Assembly: GCA_027618835.1 (NCBI GenBank)
Contig: JAQCHZ010000003.1
Span: forward strand, 99,879-163,878
Source of the DNA: Chloroflexota bacterium
GTDB lineage: Bacteria > Chloroflexota > Dehalococcoidia > Lucifugimonadales > Lucifugimonadaceae
Direction: 5' to 3'
Length of the DNA stretch: 64,000 nucleotides
In this document: in pieces, positions 45,112 to 53,566 of the stretch
Numbering within the stretch: position 1 is the first letter of the stretch
Layout of the letters: each line of letters begins with the position of its first letter
Program-made: the position numbers and the translations under genes
The notes under the pieces: model-generated
What the model was told of the DNA's origin: nothing
Seen by the model: only the letters and a program-made list of their open reading frames with translations
Database searches by the model: none

Positions 45112-46802
45112 TCGAGCGGACGCCGGTTACTAATTCCACGCCCAACGTTCTATTCATCATGGCCGATCAGATGAAGGCTTCGATTCTTCGAATGTATTCG
45201 TCGGAGATCGGTATCGAGACTCCAACGCTCGAACGATTGGCTGATGAAGGTGTTCGGTTTGAGCACGCTATCACTCCGCATCCGCTGTGTGTCCCAGCTC
45301 GGACATCAGTGATGACGGGGCGATATCCACATTCGACGGGGTGTAGACGTAATGAAACGTTGATGCCGGAAAACGAACAGCATGCGTTCCGAATCTGGAA
45401 AGACAACGGATTCACGACAGGTTTGATCGGCAAGAACCACTGCTACATCGAACCGTCAGATCTAGAACTGTTCGATGTCCGATGCGAGATTTCTCATGCT
45501 GGTTTGCCTGAAGATGGTAAATATAAAGGCGAGAATTTTGGGAACACTGGTATGGAGTGGGTCGTGCCCGAGGTCGATATCAACGGTGCTCACGAGGTTC
45601 GGGCAAATCTCAGGCAAAACGCTCAGAGCCCGAGAATAGCGTATGCCGTATCGGATACCCCAGAAGAGCACTTCGGAACGTCGGTGATTGCTACCCAAAC
45701 CGAAGCTTTCCTCGATAAATATGTAGCTGGGGATTTTGCTTCGAACGATTCTGGGGATCAAAATCCGTTCGCACTTTGGGTTTCATTTCCCGATCCACAC
45801 GAGCCGTTCGAAGCTCCTCGCCGTTACGCAGATATGTTCCCGCTTGAAGACGTAGTTCTGCCGCCGCAACGAACGAATGAGTACACCGACGGAACTTCGC
45901 CAGAACGAAACCGTGTGCTAGCCAAAATGATGCGCCAAACTGACGATTCAGAGGAACATCGCCGTGGTGTTGTGAGCGTGTACCAAGCGATGACAAGATT
46001 CGTCGATGACGGCATAGGAAGAATCGTGGACAAGCTCGATGATCTTGGGCTCCGAGAAAATACGATCATTGTATTCACCGCCGACCATGGCGATTTCATC
46101 GGTGAGCACGGAATGGCAGTGAAAGGCGGAGTCTTCTACGATGCTCTTGTGCAGGTCCCAATGATTGTCTCTTGGCCGGGTGGAGGTGTTCCGCAGGGCG
46201 TTGTGGAGGATTCAATGACGAGTACGATCGATATTCTTCCGACGTTGTTGGAGCTTCAGGGTCTTGCTTCGTTCGACGGAATAGGTGCTGGCTGGGCACG
46301 GGGCGAAGATTCAGAAGGTGAAACTGCATTGTCGGAACAAGAGACCCGCCGGATGCAGGGTCGGCCACTTCCTACCGTTACCGCTGCTCCACCTCGTTCA
46401 GCGGCATTCTCAGAGTACGGTTCTGGGGGGCCACCGGTAACGATGGGGCAACTCGATGCTCTCGATGAACCGTTCGGTTACGACACGATCATAGAGACAC
46501 TCTGGGGGCGTGAAGCTGAAGGCCGTCGCAAGATGGTGCGTACGAAAGAGTGGAAGTACGTCACCGATCCGATGGCTCGTGGAGCAACTTTGACGTCTGG
46601 CTCAGATGGTGGTCCTGGTGATATCGACGAACTCTACGATTTGACTAAAGATGCTTGGGAGCTAACGAACGTAGCCCATTTGCCAAAAAACGCTGGGGTG
46701 ATTTCCGAGATGCGTTCGTTGCTTGCGGGTTGGATGATCGATACCGAAGATCCTAGTCCAGTCGAAGTTCCAAAATCAATCGGCAGGGTGGTTCCACGTT
46801 GA
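45108..46802 (+). CDS. formylglycine-dependent sulfatase
   Basis: 564 residues of the type I sulfatase family. 'NVLFIMADQM' (metal Asp) is followed by the CxPxR maturation motif in 'HPLCVPARTSVMTGRYPHST'. The second metal site is 'VFTADHGDFIGEHGM'. There is no signal peptide, so it would be cytoplasmic. The Cys must be converted to formylglycine by an enzyme not in this window. Start ATG 45108 is inside the previous stop overlap. It is a probable desulfating enzyme for sulfated organic matter. Confidence 0.92.
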   Translation: MIERTPVTNSTPNVLFIMADQMKASILRMYSSEIGIETPTLERLADEGVRFEHAITPHPLCVPARTSVMTGRYPHSTGCRRNETLMPENEQHAFRIWKDNGFTTGLIGKNHCYIEPSDLELFDVRCEISHAGLPEDGKYKGENFGNTGMEWVVPEVDINGAHEVRANLRQNAQSPRIAYAVSDTPEEHFGTSVIATQTEAFLDKYVAGDFASNDSGDQNPFALWVSFPDPHEPFEAPRRYADMFPLEDVVLPPQRTNEYTDGTSPERNRVLAKMMRQTDDSEEHRRGVVSVYQAMTRFVDDGIGRIVDKLDDLGLRENTIIVFTADHGDFIGEHGMAVKGGVFYDALVQVPMIVSWPGGGVPQGVVEDSMTSTIDILPTLLELQGLASFDGIGAGWARGEDSEGETALSEQETRRMQGRPLPTVTAAPPRSAAFSEYGSGGPPVTMGQLDALDEPFGYDTIIETLWGREAEGRRKMVRTKEWKYVTDPMARGATLTSGSDGGPGDIDELYDLTKDAWELTNVAHLPKNAGVISEMRSLLAGWMIDTEDPSPVEVPKSIGRVVPR

Positions 46803-46920
46803 TCACGTCGATAGAAGCATAACAACCAAAGTTGAATGAATTACGATAGTCTTTTCGGCGTTCAATTTGCGCTATTTGCGATAAAAATCTGCGCCTAAGT
46901 GCGCTTCTAGGTTCTGACTC

Positions 46921-47586
46921 ATGAATCGAATGTTGAAAATGACCAGAATTCAGTTGTTGCTGATTTCTGCGTTCTTGCTAGCGATAGCAGCTGTCGCCTG
47001 TGGCACCGACGATACTTCTCTTGTCGCCTCGGGTGGCGGTGATGATGACACTCCTCAGAGGGTTCGCATGGTCGAATCGACTCAGATTTTCACAGAGGAC
47101 GATGTCAAGGCGATCGGTTGGAAGAGCCAGAGGGATTTCATACTCGATTACCCCGGAGCGACGACATTCAAATGGGGCTTCATGAATCAGACCGAAGTTG
47201 GTGTCCTGATTTACGCTTCGGCCGACGATGCGAAGACGCTTGGAGTTGCGGCAGCAGTCGATCAAACGTTCCGTCGTGAAAGCGATGATCAGGCACGTGA
47301 TGGCGATCTTACCGACAGAATATCTTGTCGAGACACCGCCGGGCAGTCGGCTGTAAAGGCCGAGACATCGTTCCCATCGAAGTCATTCTCGGCTTCGTAT
47401 TTGGAGCCAAATGCGGATAGCTCAGATGACGTGTTACCTGCCAGAGGATGCACTAATCGATATCCGACCTACAACGATTACACCGTTGTAGGTAACGTTG
47501 TGTTCATGTGCGAAGGCGATGATGGCAGGCTGCTCGAGCTTTCCACCAATTGCGAGAAAGTTGCGGAATGGTTGATTCCTTCGTAA
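46921..47586 (+). CDS. lipoprotein of unknown family, tandem copy 1
   Basis: 221 residues with a lipoprotein signal ('LLLISAFLLAIAAVACG') and a mature part of about 190 residues. It contains 'TQIFTEDDVKAIGWK', 'YPGATTFKWGFMNQTEVGVL', 'AAVDQTFRRESDDQARDGDL' and 'YTVVGNVVFMCEGDDGRL'. Four cysteines are shared with the next gene and could form two disulfides. No domain recognised; surface or periplasmic location is expected. It is followed by its own terminator. Confidence 0.85.
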   Translation: MNRMLKMTRIQLLLISAFLLAIAAVACGTDDTSLVASGGGDDDTPQRVRMVESTQIFTEDDVKAIGWKSQRDFILDYPGATTFKWGFMNQTEVGVLIYASADDAKTLGVAAAVDQTFRRESDDQARDGDLTDRISCRDTAGQSAVKAETSFPSKSFSASYLEPNADSSDDVLPARGCTNRYPTYNDYTVVGNVVFMCEGDDGRLLELSTNCEKVAEWLIPS

Positions 47587-47622
47587 CCGGCTGAATAGCC
47601 ATTGCACGGTGCGAAATGTACT

Positions 47623-47658
47623 GAAATCAGGTCATCATTATGGTGACCTGATTTCGTT
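47623..47658 (+). terminator. hairpin terminator between paired lipoprotein genes
   Basis: GAAATCAGGTCA-TCATTATGG-... a 12-bp perfect stem GAAATCAGGTCA/TGACCTGATTTC with a loop of about 8 bases, then GTTT. It separates the two paralogues into distinct units. Confidence 0.75.
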
Positions 47659-47763
47659 TAGACGCCTGTAACAATTACATCAGTTATTGGATAGGTTTCC
47701 GAGTACCATTGGTTCGTCGTTCTAAATCTCCATTTCGCACGGTTGCACTAAAGGCTACTTTTG

Positions 47764-48429
47764 ATGAATCGATTTCTACTTATTTCTAGAATTCAGATGC
47801 TATTGGTTTCTGCGTTCTTACTAGCGATAGCAGCGGTCGCCTGCGGATCTGACGATACGTCGCTGGTCGCTTCGGGTGGCGGTGATGATGAACGCCCGCA
47901 GCGAATTCGAATGGTCGAATCGACTCAGATTTTTACTGAGGACGATGTCAAGGCAATCGGATGGAAGGGGCAGAGGGATTTCCAGCTCGAGTACCCCGGT
48001 GCTACGACGTTTAAATGGGGATACATGAATCAGACTGAGGTTGGTGTTCTGATTTATGCCTCGGCTGAAGAAGCGAAGACGCTCGGTGTTGCGGCGGCAG
48101 TCGATCAAACGTTCCGCCGCGAGAGTGATGATCAGGCTCGTGATGGTGACTTAACTGACAGAATTTCTTGCCGACGTCCTGTTGGTTCTTCCGCTGTAAA
48201 GGCGAACACAGGCTTCCCTTCGAAGTCGTTCTCAGCATCGTACATAGATCCCAAATCCGACACTTCAGATGAAGTACTAGCTGCTACATGCACGACCCGA
48301 TTCCCAACCTACAATGACTACACGGTTGTAGGAAACGTTGTGTTCATGTGTGAGGGTGACGAGGGTAACTTGCTCGATCCTTCGACGAACTGTGAAAAAG
48401 TCGCCGAGTGGTTGATTCCTATCGAGTAA
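47764..48429 (+). CDS. lipoprotein of unknown family, tandem copy 2
   Basis: 221 residues, aligning over its full length with the gene before it. Most residues are identical in the signal, the 'TQIFTEDDVKAIGWKGQRDF' segment, the 'AAAVDQTFRRESDDQARDGD' segment and the C-terminal 'STNCEKVAEWLIP'. Differences cluster in 'CRRPVGSSAVKANTGF' and the linker near 'SASYIDPKSDTSDEV'. ATG 47764 is aligned with copy 1. A recent tandem duplication. Confidence 0.85.
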   Translation: MNRFLLISRIQMLLVSAFLLAIAAVACGSDDTSLVASGGGDDERPQRIRMVESTQIFTEDDVKAIGWKGQRDFQLEYPGATTFKWGYMNQTEVGVLIYASAEEAKTLGVAAAVDQTFRRESDDQARDGDLTDRISCRRPVGSSAVKANTGFPSKSFSASYIDPKSDTSDEVLAATCTTRFPTYNDYTVVGNVVFMCEGDEGNLLDPSTNCEKVAEWLIPIE

Positions 48430-48465
48430 TGCTTCTGGCATTCATCGAGTAGGTCGAAAGAAATA

Positions 48466-49845
48466 CTAGAATCTGAAGTAGATAAATTCTGCTGACGTAT
48501 CGGCTCTGAGAGCCAATATAGCTATAAACGACGTGAGCGTAAGAAAGGTAAACGCAACTGTTCTGCTCACGTCGTTTCGCGTCCAGATGTTGGTTATATG
48601 GGGGCGATCGACTATGGCGTGGAGCCAAATCGGGAGTGAGTAGATCAGGGCAGTTGCTCCGAGGGCGACAGCGAGATTGAGTTCGCCGATCGAGTCAAAT
48701 ATGTTGTCGCCTATGTAAACGAGATCGCCCTCACGGAATAGCAACCAACTCGCGCTGATTACGAAGAAGGTAATCAATGTTGCGAGCAGCGTGGGAACTT
48801 GGAATTTCAACTTTACTGCTGCCCGCCAGATGAGGATTAGTGCTGCGTGGAGAAGCCCCCAGAGCACAAAGTTCCATGCCGCTCCGTGCCACACGCCCCC
48901 GAGTACAAACGTGACGATGAGGGTGATTGCATTGCTGTATCGACCGTTCCGACTGCCCCCTAGCGGGATGTAGACGTAGTCGCGGAGCCACGATGAAAGA
49001 GTGATGTGCCAACGCCGCCAAAAATCGGCGGGTGACGTTGCTAGCCAAGGATGCCGGAAGTTCAACGATAGCTCGATACCGAGGAGGCGAGCCGAACCTC
49101 GTGCGATGTCCGTATACCCGGAGAAATCGGCGAGTATCTGAATTCCAAATGCCAACACTCCGACCCACAATAAAGCGGCTCCAGGCTGAGCGGTCGAGAA
49201 AATGCTATCGACGATCATCCCAACGTTGTCGGCAATCACGAGCTTTTTGAAAAGTCCCCAGGCCAGCAGTGAAATTCCGCTGGCGGTTCGATCAGCATCA
49301 AAATTACGTCGTCGCTCGAATTGCGGGAGCAGGGCAGACGCCCGTTCGATCGGACCAGCAATAAGTTGCGGGAAGAAGCTGATGAACAGCGCTGTATCGA
49401 TCAAGCTTCGACGAGCATGCGTTCTCTTCGTGTAGACGTCGATCACGTAGCCGATCGATTGAAAGGTGTAGAACGATATTCCGATGGGAAGGATGATCTT
49501 AAGCGTCGATTCAAAATTGGCCAAACCGATCGTGTCGAGTACATCGACGACGCTCTCAACGAAGAACCCGGCGTACTTGAAGAACGCTAATGCCCCCAGC
49601 GAGGCCGCGATTGCGAACCAAAGATATTTGCGGGAGTTGTTTGGGTCATCTTCGATACGGCGCGCAGCAAAGTAGCTCACTGCTGTGTAGCCGCCGAGTA
49701 GCAACGCCATTTTTGGGTCGATGAACGAGTAGAAGACGTAGCTAACTACGAGTAACAGTAGATTTTGGAAACGGCGCGGGAGGAACCAGTAGGTAACGAA
49801 TACCGCTAGCAATAGCACCGCGTATTCGAACGATTGGAAAGTCAC
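48466..49845 (-). CDS. MBOAT-family O-acetyltransferase (AlgI-like)
   Basis: 459 residues with about 10 membrane segments. The MBOAT signature is 'SPADFWRRWHITLSSWLRDY' followed by 'VYIPLGGSRNG', and the catalytic His is in 'LGGVWHGAAWNFVLWG'. Such proteins move acetyl groups across the membrane to modify exopolysaccharides. The start overlaps the stop of an SGNH-type protein (ATGA), the usual partner for the periplasmic transfer step. Confidence 0.92.
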   Translation of the reverse strand: MTFQSFEYAVLLLAVFVTYWFLPRRFQNLLLLVVSYVFYSFIDPKMALLLGGYTAVSYFAARRIEDDPNNSRKYLWFAIAASLGALAFFKYAGFFVESVVDVLDTIGLANFESTLKIILPIGISFYTFQSIGYVIDVYTKRTHARRSLIDTALFISFFPQLIAGPIERASALLPQFERRRNFDADRTASGISLLAWGLFKKLVIADNVGMIVDSIFSTAQPGAALLWVGVLAFGIQILADFSGYTDIARGSARLLGIELSLNFRHPWLATSPADFWRRWHITLSSWLRDYVYIPLGGSRNGRYSNAITLIVTFVLGGVWHGAAWNFVLWGLLHAALILIWRAAVKLKFQVPTLLATLITFFVISASWLLFREGDLVYIGDNIFDSIGELNLAVALGATALIYSLPIWLHAIVDRPHITNIWTRNDVSRTVAFTFLTLTSFIAILALRADTSAEFIYFRF

Positions 49846-50888
49846 GGGGCAGTGCCTTTACCCTCGTTTGAGGCGAGCATCCATTCGGCGAAAAATTCTG
49901 TGTAGGTCTGGCGGAATCGGTTCTTGAGGTGATAACCGTCGTAGTACATGGCGGCGTCGATATCGCCGCTTTCAACGTGGCCGATCATGTCGATGTAGCG
50001 AACGTCGTTCGCAGCTAGATAAATAGAGAGATCGCTTGAGTAGCGGGCCAACGATTCCGGCTCGTTTGGTGATCCGTCGGTGTTCGGGCGAGCCGCCACT
50101 CGAACTATGGTTAGATTCGCGTCGATGTCATCGGTGGCTCGTATCAGGGCTGGTAGGAACGAATCGTCGATCACATCGTAGAAATCGCCATGAAATTTCG
50201 GCTGTTGAATGATCCCTGCTTGATCGCGTATGTTGGCGAATGAGAATGTCGATTCGGCAGCATCGGTGAACTCTTGGTCGTTGTAACCGACAAGCGTTGC
50301 GCCTATGGAACTGATCGGTTCCGACTGTTGATTCGATTTCGAATTCGCTATCGGATAGATCGAGATGAACGCGTATTTGATCTTATCTTTAAGCGATAGC
50401 TTACTCAGGTCGACGAAGCCAAAACGCGCAGTGTCCGGATTTCTTAATTTCTCAACCAACACCGAATCCTCTGCTCCTGTGAATTCGATTTGTCTAGTAA
50501 TTAGATCGTCATGAAAGAAGACGAATATCTCTGATGGCGGATTTTCAACAGCAGTGACCACGTTCCAGAGCTGCAATAGCCACACTCCGGGTGCCGTACC
50601 CTCCACCGCTAGCGATACAGCGGTGTTGCCGGTCAGTTCGCTTAGATAGTCAGGGTCGATCCGAGTTAGGAGTAATGAGTTGCCGATGAATACAACATCG
50701 GCAGCAGAACTCTGCATGTCGTCGACTGCAGATTGATCGAATGGTTCTGGCATCTGCGTGCGTCCCAACGCTGCGGGAACGATCAACACCACAAGAATCA
50801 TACCGATCAACATCAGCGCAGATGAACGGCGTTTGGTTGGGGGATTGGCGGAGATAGTCGGCTCTGTGCCGTCGGGCTGCTGCTGCAT
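49842..50888 (-). CDS. membrane-anchored SGNH-hydrolase-like protein (AlgJ/AlgX-like role)
   Basis: About 348 residues: a short cytoplasmic tail, one TM ('ALMLIGMILVVLIVPAALG') and an extracytoplasmic domain. An SGNH-like serine block appears as 'VVFIGNSLLLTRIDPDYL' and a C-terminal Asp-x-x-His block as 'YYDGYHLKNRFRQTY'. It is expected to transfer acetyl to a polysaccharide with the downstream MBOAT protein. ATG 50888 is a judgement: a GTG at 50966 is in frame, and neither has a strong ribosome-binding site. Confidence 0.82.
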   Translation of the reverse strand: MQQQPDGTEPTISANPPTKRRSSALMLIGMILVVLIVPAALGRTQMPEPFDQSAVDDMQSSAADVVFIGNSLLLTRIDPDYLSELTGNTAVSLAVEGTAPGVWLLQLWNVVTAVENPPSEIFVFFHDDLITRQIEFTGAEDSVLVEKLRNPDTARFGFVDLSKLSLKDKIKYAFISIYPIANSKSNQQSEPISSIGATLVGYNDQEFTDAAESTFSFANIRDQAGIIQQPKFHGDFYDVIDDSFLPALIRATDDIDANLTIVRVAARPNTDGSPNEPESLARYSSDLSIYLAANDVRYIDMIGHVESGDIDAAMYYDGYHLKNRFRQTYTEFFAEWMLASNEGKGTAP

Positions 50889-51098
50889 TAGTCGGAAGTG
50901 TATTACGTCACCTGTGTGGAGTGCGTGCAAGTCGAGCCGGGTTAGGAGGACTGCGCGTACGCACACTTGAACTTGATGGCACGCTGGGGGACCTCATTGA
51001 GGCGTACGGTCTCCATTCCTAGAGACTTCGGACAGCATTTCGGGATTGAGTGCAGGCATGTAGTTTTTCAGGTGGCACGCTTCTGCGGAACATATTTG

Positions 51099-51146
51099 AA
51101 ACCGTTGCCTGCGCCTGATGTACTACACTCGCGTCCGCAACGGTTT
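51099..51146. promoter_or_regulatory. 10-bp inverted repeat upstream of aldolase
   Basis: AAACCGTTGC and GCAACGGTTT are perfect arms separated by 28 bases, ending 28 bases before the HpcH-like gene. A long loop and no strong U-run argue for an operator or leader rather than a terminator. Confidence 0.4.
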
Positions 51147-51174
51147 TAGATAGGTCATTGAAAGGTCATCACAC

Positions 51175-51948
51175 TTGAAAGCGAATCCATTACGAGCGGG
51201 TGTCGAACGAGGCGAGCTGCAGGTTGGAACCTGGGTCAATATGCTGCGCAATCCAGCGGCGATGACACTGTTCAAAGAGGCCGGGTTGGACTTTGTACGA
51301 CTCGATATGGAGCATTCTTCACCGTCGATAGAAACGGTCGCTGATTTTGCTGTGATGGGGCGAGCGTTGGATTTACCTGTAATGGTTCGACCACCGGAGG
51401 CGAATCGGGAATGGATCACTCGATTGTTAGACGTCGGGGTTTACAACATTCACTGTCCTCAGGTCGACACGCCAGAGCATGCCGCTGAAATCGTTGCTGC
51501 CTCTCGTTACACGCCACGCGGTTCTCGAGGAATGGGAGCTGCAACCCCCGGCAACGATTTCGATGTTTCGATGCCCGTGATGGATCGCCTGAAATTTACC
51601 AATGATCAGGTGTTCATTACCGTCATGTTTGAATCGGCACAGGCTTTCGAGAATCTGGACGAGATTGCCTCGATGGATGGAATCGATGCCCTGACGCTTG
51701 GCCCGCAAGATTTGGCGCAAGATCTCGGCGTGTTCGGAACACCCGATCAAGATCGAGTGATTGATGAGAAGAGAACCCAGATCGTGGAAGCGGCGAACAA
51801 ATACGGCAAAACGTGCGCCATGCTGGTGAATTCTGCCGAGCAGGCGCGACAGTGGCGAGATGCTGGTGTGCTGTTAGTGAACTACTCAAGCGAAGCAAAT
51901 GTTTTGCTGGACGGCTATCGATCGGCGTTGAGCGATATTCGAGGGTAG
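51175..51948 (+). CDS. HpcH/HpaI-family aldolase, copy 2
   Basis: 257 residues. It has 'VGTWVNMLRNPAAM', 'FVRLDMEHSSPSIE', 'IHCPQVDTPEHA', 'ITVMFESAQAFENLDEI' and 'TLGPQDLAQDLGVFG', the family's metal-binding and substrate loops. The TTG start is supported by AAAGG 9 bases upstream. It is clearly divergent from the copy at 30456, so the two probably have different substrates. It stands alone. Confidence 0.88.
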   Translation: MKANPLRAGVERGELQVGTWVNMLRNPAAMTLFKEAGLDFVRLDMEHSSPSIETVADFAVMGRALDLPVMVRPPEANREWITRLLDVGVYNIHCPQVDTPEHAAEIVAASRYTPRGSRGMGAATPGNDFDVSMPVMDRLKFTNDQVFITVMFESAQAFENLDEIASMDGIDALTLGPQDLAQDLGVFGTPDQDRVIDEKRTQIVEAANKYGKTCAMLVNSAEQARQWRDAGVLLVNYSSEANVLLDGYRSALSDIRG

Positions 51949-52057
51949 GGACTGGCTAAATACTTTAATCTAGCTGAGGTAACGCTATTGAGAGCTTCGA
52001 GTTGAAGATGGGGTTCCAGATCCAAATGGCAACTTGGTAGCTAGCTTGCCTACTCGG

Positions 52058-53566
52058 TTACTGTTCGATGCCCACAATAACGAATCGACCATCCGCATCA
52101 ACCTCAACAGTAAACCGGATTTCTTCACCCACGGTGAGGGGATCGGTTGTCGGCGAAGATTCGATAATCGCTAGGAAAACGCCGTCGAGGATTACACCCG
52201 GTAGCGATACTTCACGAACCTTGCCGATGAGTGTGTACTGTAGTGGTGCTGCTGGGGTGCCAACTCGATCGCTAGATCCTTCGTCGGGCGGCGATAAGAC
52301 TTCGACTTCATCAGCTGTGAATCCGTCGTCACCTAGAGTTACTTCAACCTCTTGGCCGGGTTCCAGTTCATCTTCGCCTGTAATTATTGTGTCGGGTGTG
52401 ATAACGGCTGCCCCATCAGATCCATCTTGATCGTCAATCACGATCACAGAATCGGTGTCGCCGTCTCCGTCATCAACAAGAACGATCGTGCCGGTGATCG
52501 TCTGTCCGTTTCCGTTGCCACTATCGTCGGGAGCAAGTGGAGACGGAATAATTTTGATTAGTTGCGCGATTGGGCTTGAAATTGCGGTTTGGGGAAGTGC
52601 CGATACTTCAACGTAATCTCCGCTTGTTACGCCGGTATACGATCCAGAACTACCGTCTAGCAATTCGACTTCGACGTCCGTCGGGACTGTCACGAATGAG
52701 CGTCGACCGTTTCCGTTCTTAGCGACCACGATCAAATCTGATTGTTTGGTGAGCACCTTGCCGGAGATGATTACAAGAGGTGGTGCGATTAGATTGTTGT
52801 TGAGTGTAGTGGTGTAGTTTGCTTCGAATTGCTCGTATGCTGCTTGAATTTTTGCTTCAGTTTCATCTTGAATATCATCGAGCGTGGCGTATAGACGCTT
52901 GAGGTGCACCGAAGCAGTTTCCGGCATTCGTACTTTCAAGAGTTTTTCTTGAACAAGCGTTATCTCGTGGTTGATCGCCTCGTTTAGTCGGGTGATTGTC
53001 TCTTCGGCCGTGCGAACGCCTATAGCATCGAGAGCGCCAGTGCCTTCGTCTTCCTCAACCACGGTAACAATGAGGCTACCTTCAGTAGTTGGGTCATCGG
53101 TTGGCGACTCGGTGACCTCGACTTCGACTTCGTCACCATCGGTGGTTTGGATGGTGAGCTTTTTGCCTTTTTTCTCAACGACAACACCGATTAGGTGCTT
53201 CTGCCTCGATTTAGAGTTTCGTTTTTTGAACGTTAGTTTGGCGGCAATATTTTGATCTGATTCGTCATAAAAATATCCGACGACTTCGGAACCAGACTGA
53301 ACTTGGCTAAGGGTGATGTAACCCTTTTTCGAGTCGATTGCGGTATCGCTAGTAATCGTCAAGTGGATCACACCCGACCGGGTGGCAACTAGCAATAATC
53401 CGTCGTGAGGTGCGCTCATTGCAGTGCCAATTATGGCGACTCTTTTACTTTTACCCTCCGCAATAGAATCGACCGAACTGAACACGGCGACCGCGCAAAT
53501 TGCTGCACCGATTAGCACCAAAAGCTTAATCGGAATACCCCGGTTTATTGCTGTTCTGAAGTTCAT
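52058..53566 (-). CDS. secreted DUF5666-like beta-rich protein
   Basis: 502 residues. An N-terminal signal or anchor ('LLVLIGAAICAVAVFSSVDS') is followed by several OB-like segments with the 'GTAMSAPHDGLLLVATRSG' and 'LIGVVVEKKGKKLTIQTTDG' pattern seen in DUF5666 proteins. A helical stretch lies in the middle ('VQEKLLKVRMPETASVHLKR'), and an Asp/Gly-rich region ('LVDDGDGDTDSVIVIDDQDG') may bind calcium. It is translationally coupled (ATGA) to the membrane protein upstream. Function unknown; perhaps a surface or adhesion protein. Confidence 0.8.
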   Translation of the reverse strand: MNFRTAINRGIPIKLLVLIGAAICAVAVFSSVDSIAEGKSKRVAIIGTAMSAPHDGLLLVATRSGVIHLTITSDTAIDSKKGYITLSQVQSGSEVVGYFYDESDQNIAAKLTFKKRNSKSRQKHLIGVVVEKKGKKLTIQTTDGDEVEVEVTESPTDDPTTEGSLIVTVVEEDEGTGALDAIGVRTAEETITRLNEAINHEITLVQEKLLKVRMPETASVHLKRLYATLDDIQDETEAKIQAAYEQFEANYTTTLNNNLIAPPLVIISGKVLTKQSDLIVVAKNGNGRRSFVTVPTDVEVELLDGSSGSYTGVTSGDYVEVSALPQTAISSPIAQLIKIIPSPLAPDDSGNGNGQTITGTIVLVDDGDGDTDSVIVIDDQDGSDGAAVITPDTIITGEDELEPGQEVEVTLGDDGFTADEVEVLSPPDEGSSDRVGTPAAPLQYTLIGKVREVSLPGVILDGVFLAIIESSPTTDPLTVGEEIRFTVEVDADGRFVIVGIEQ

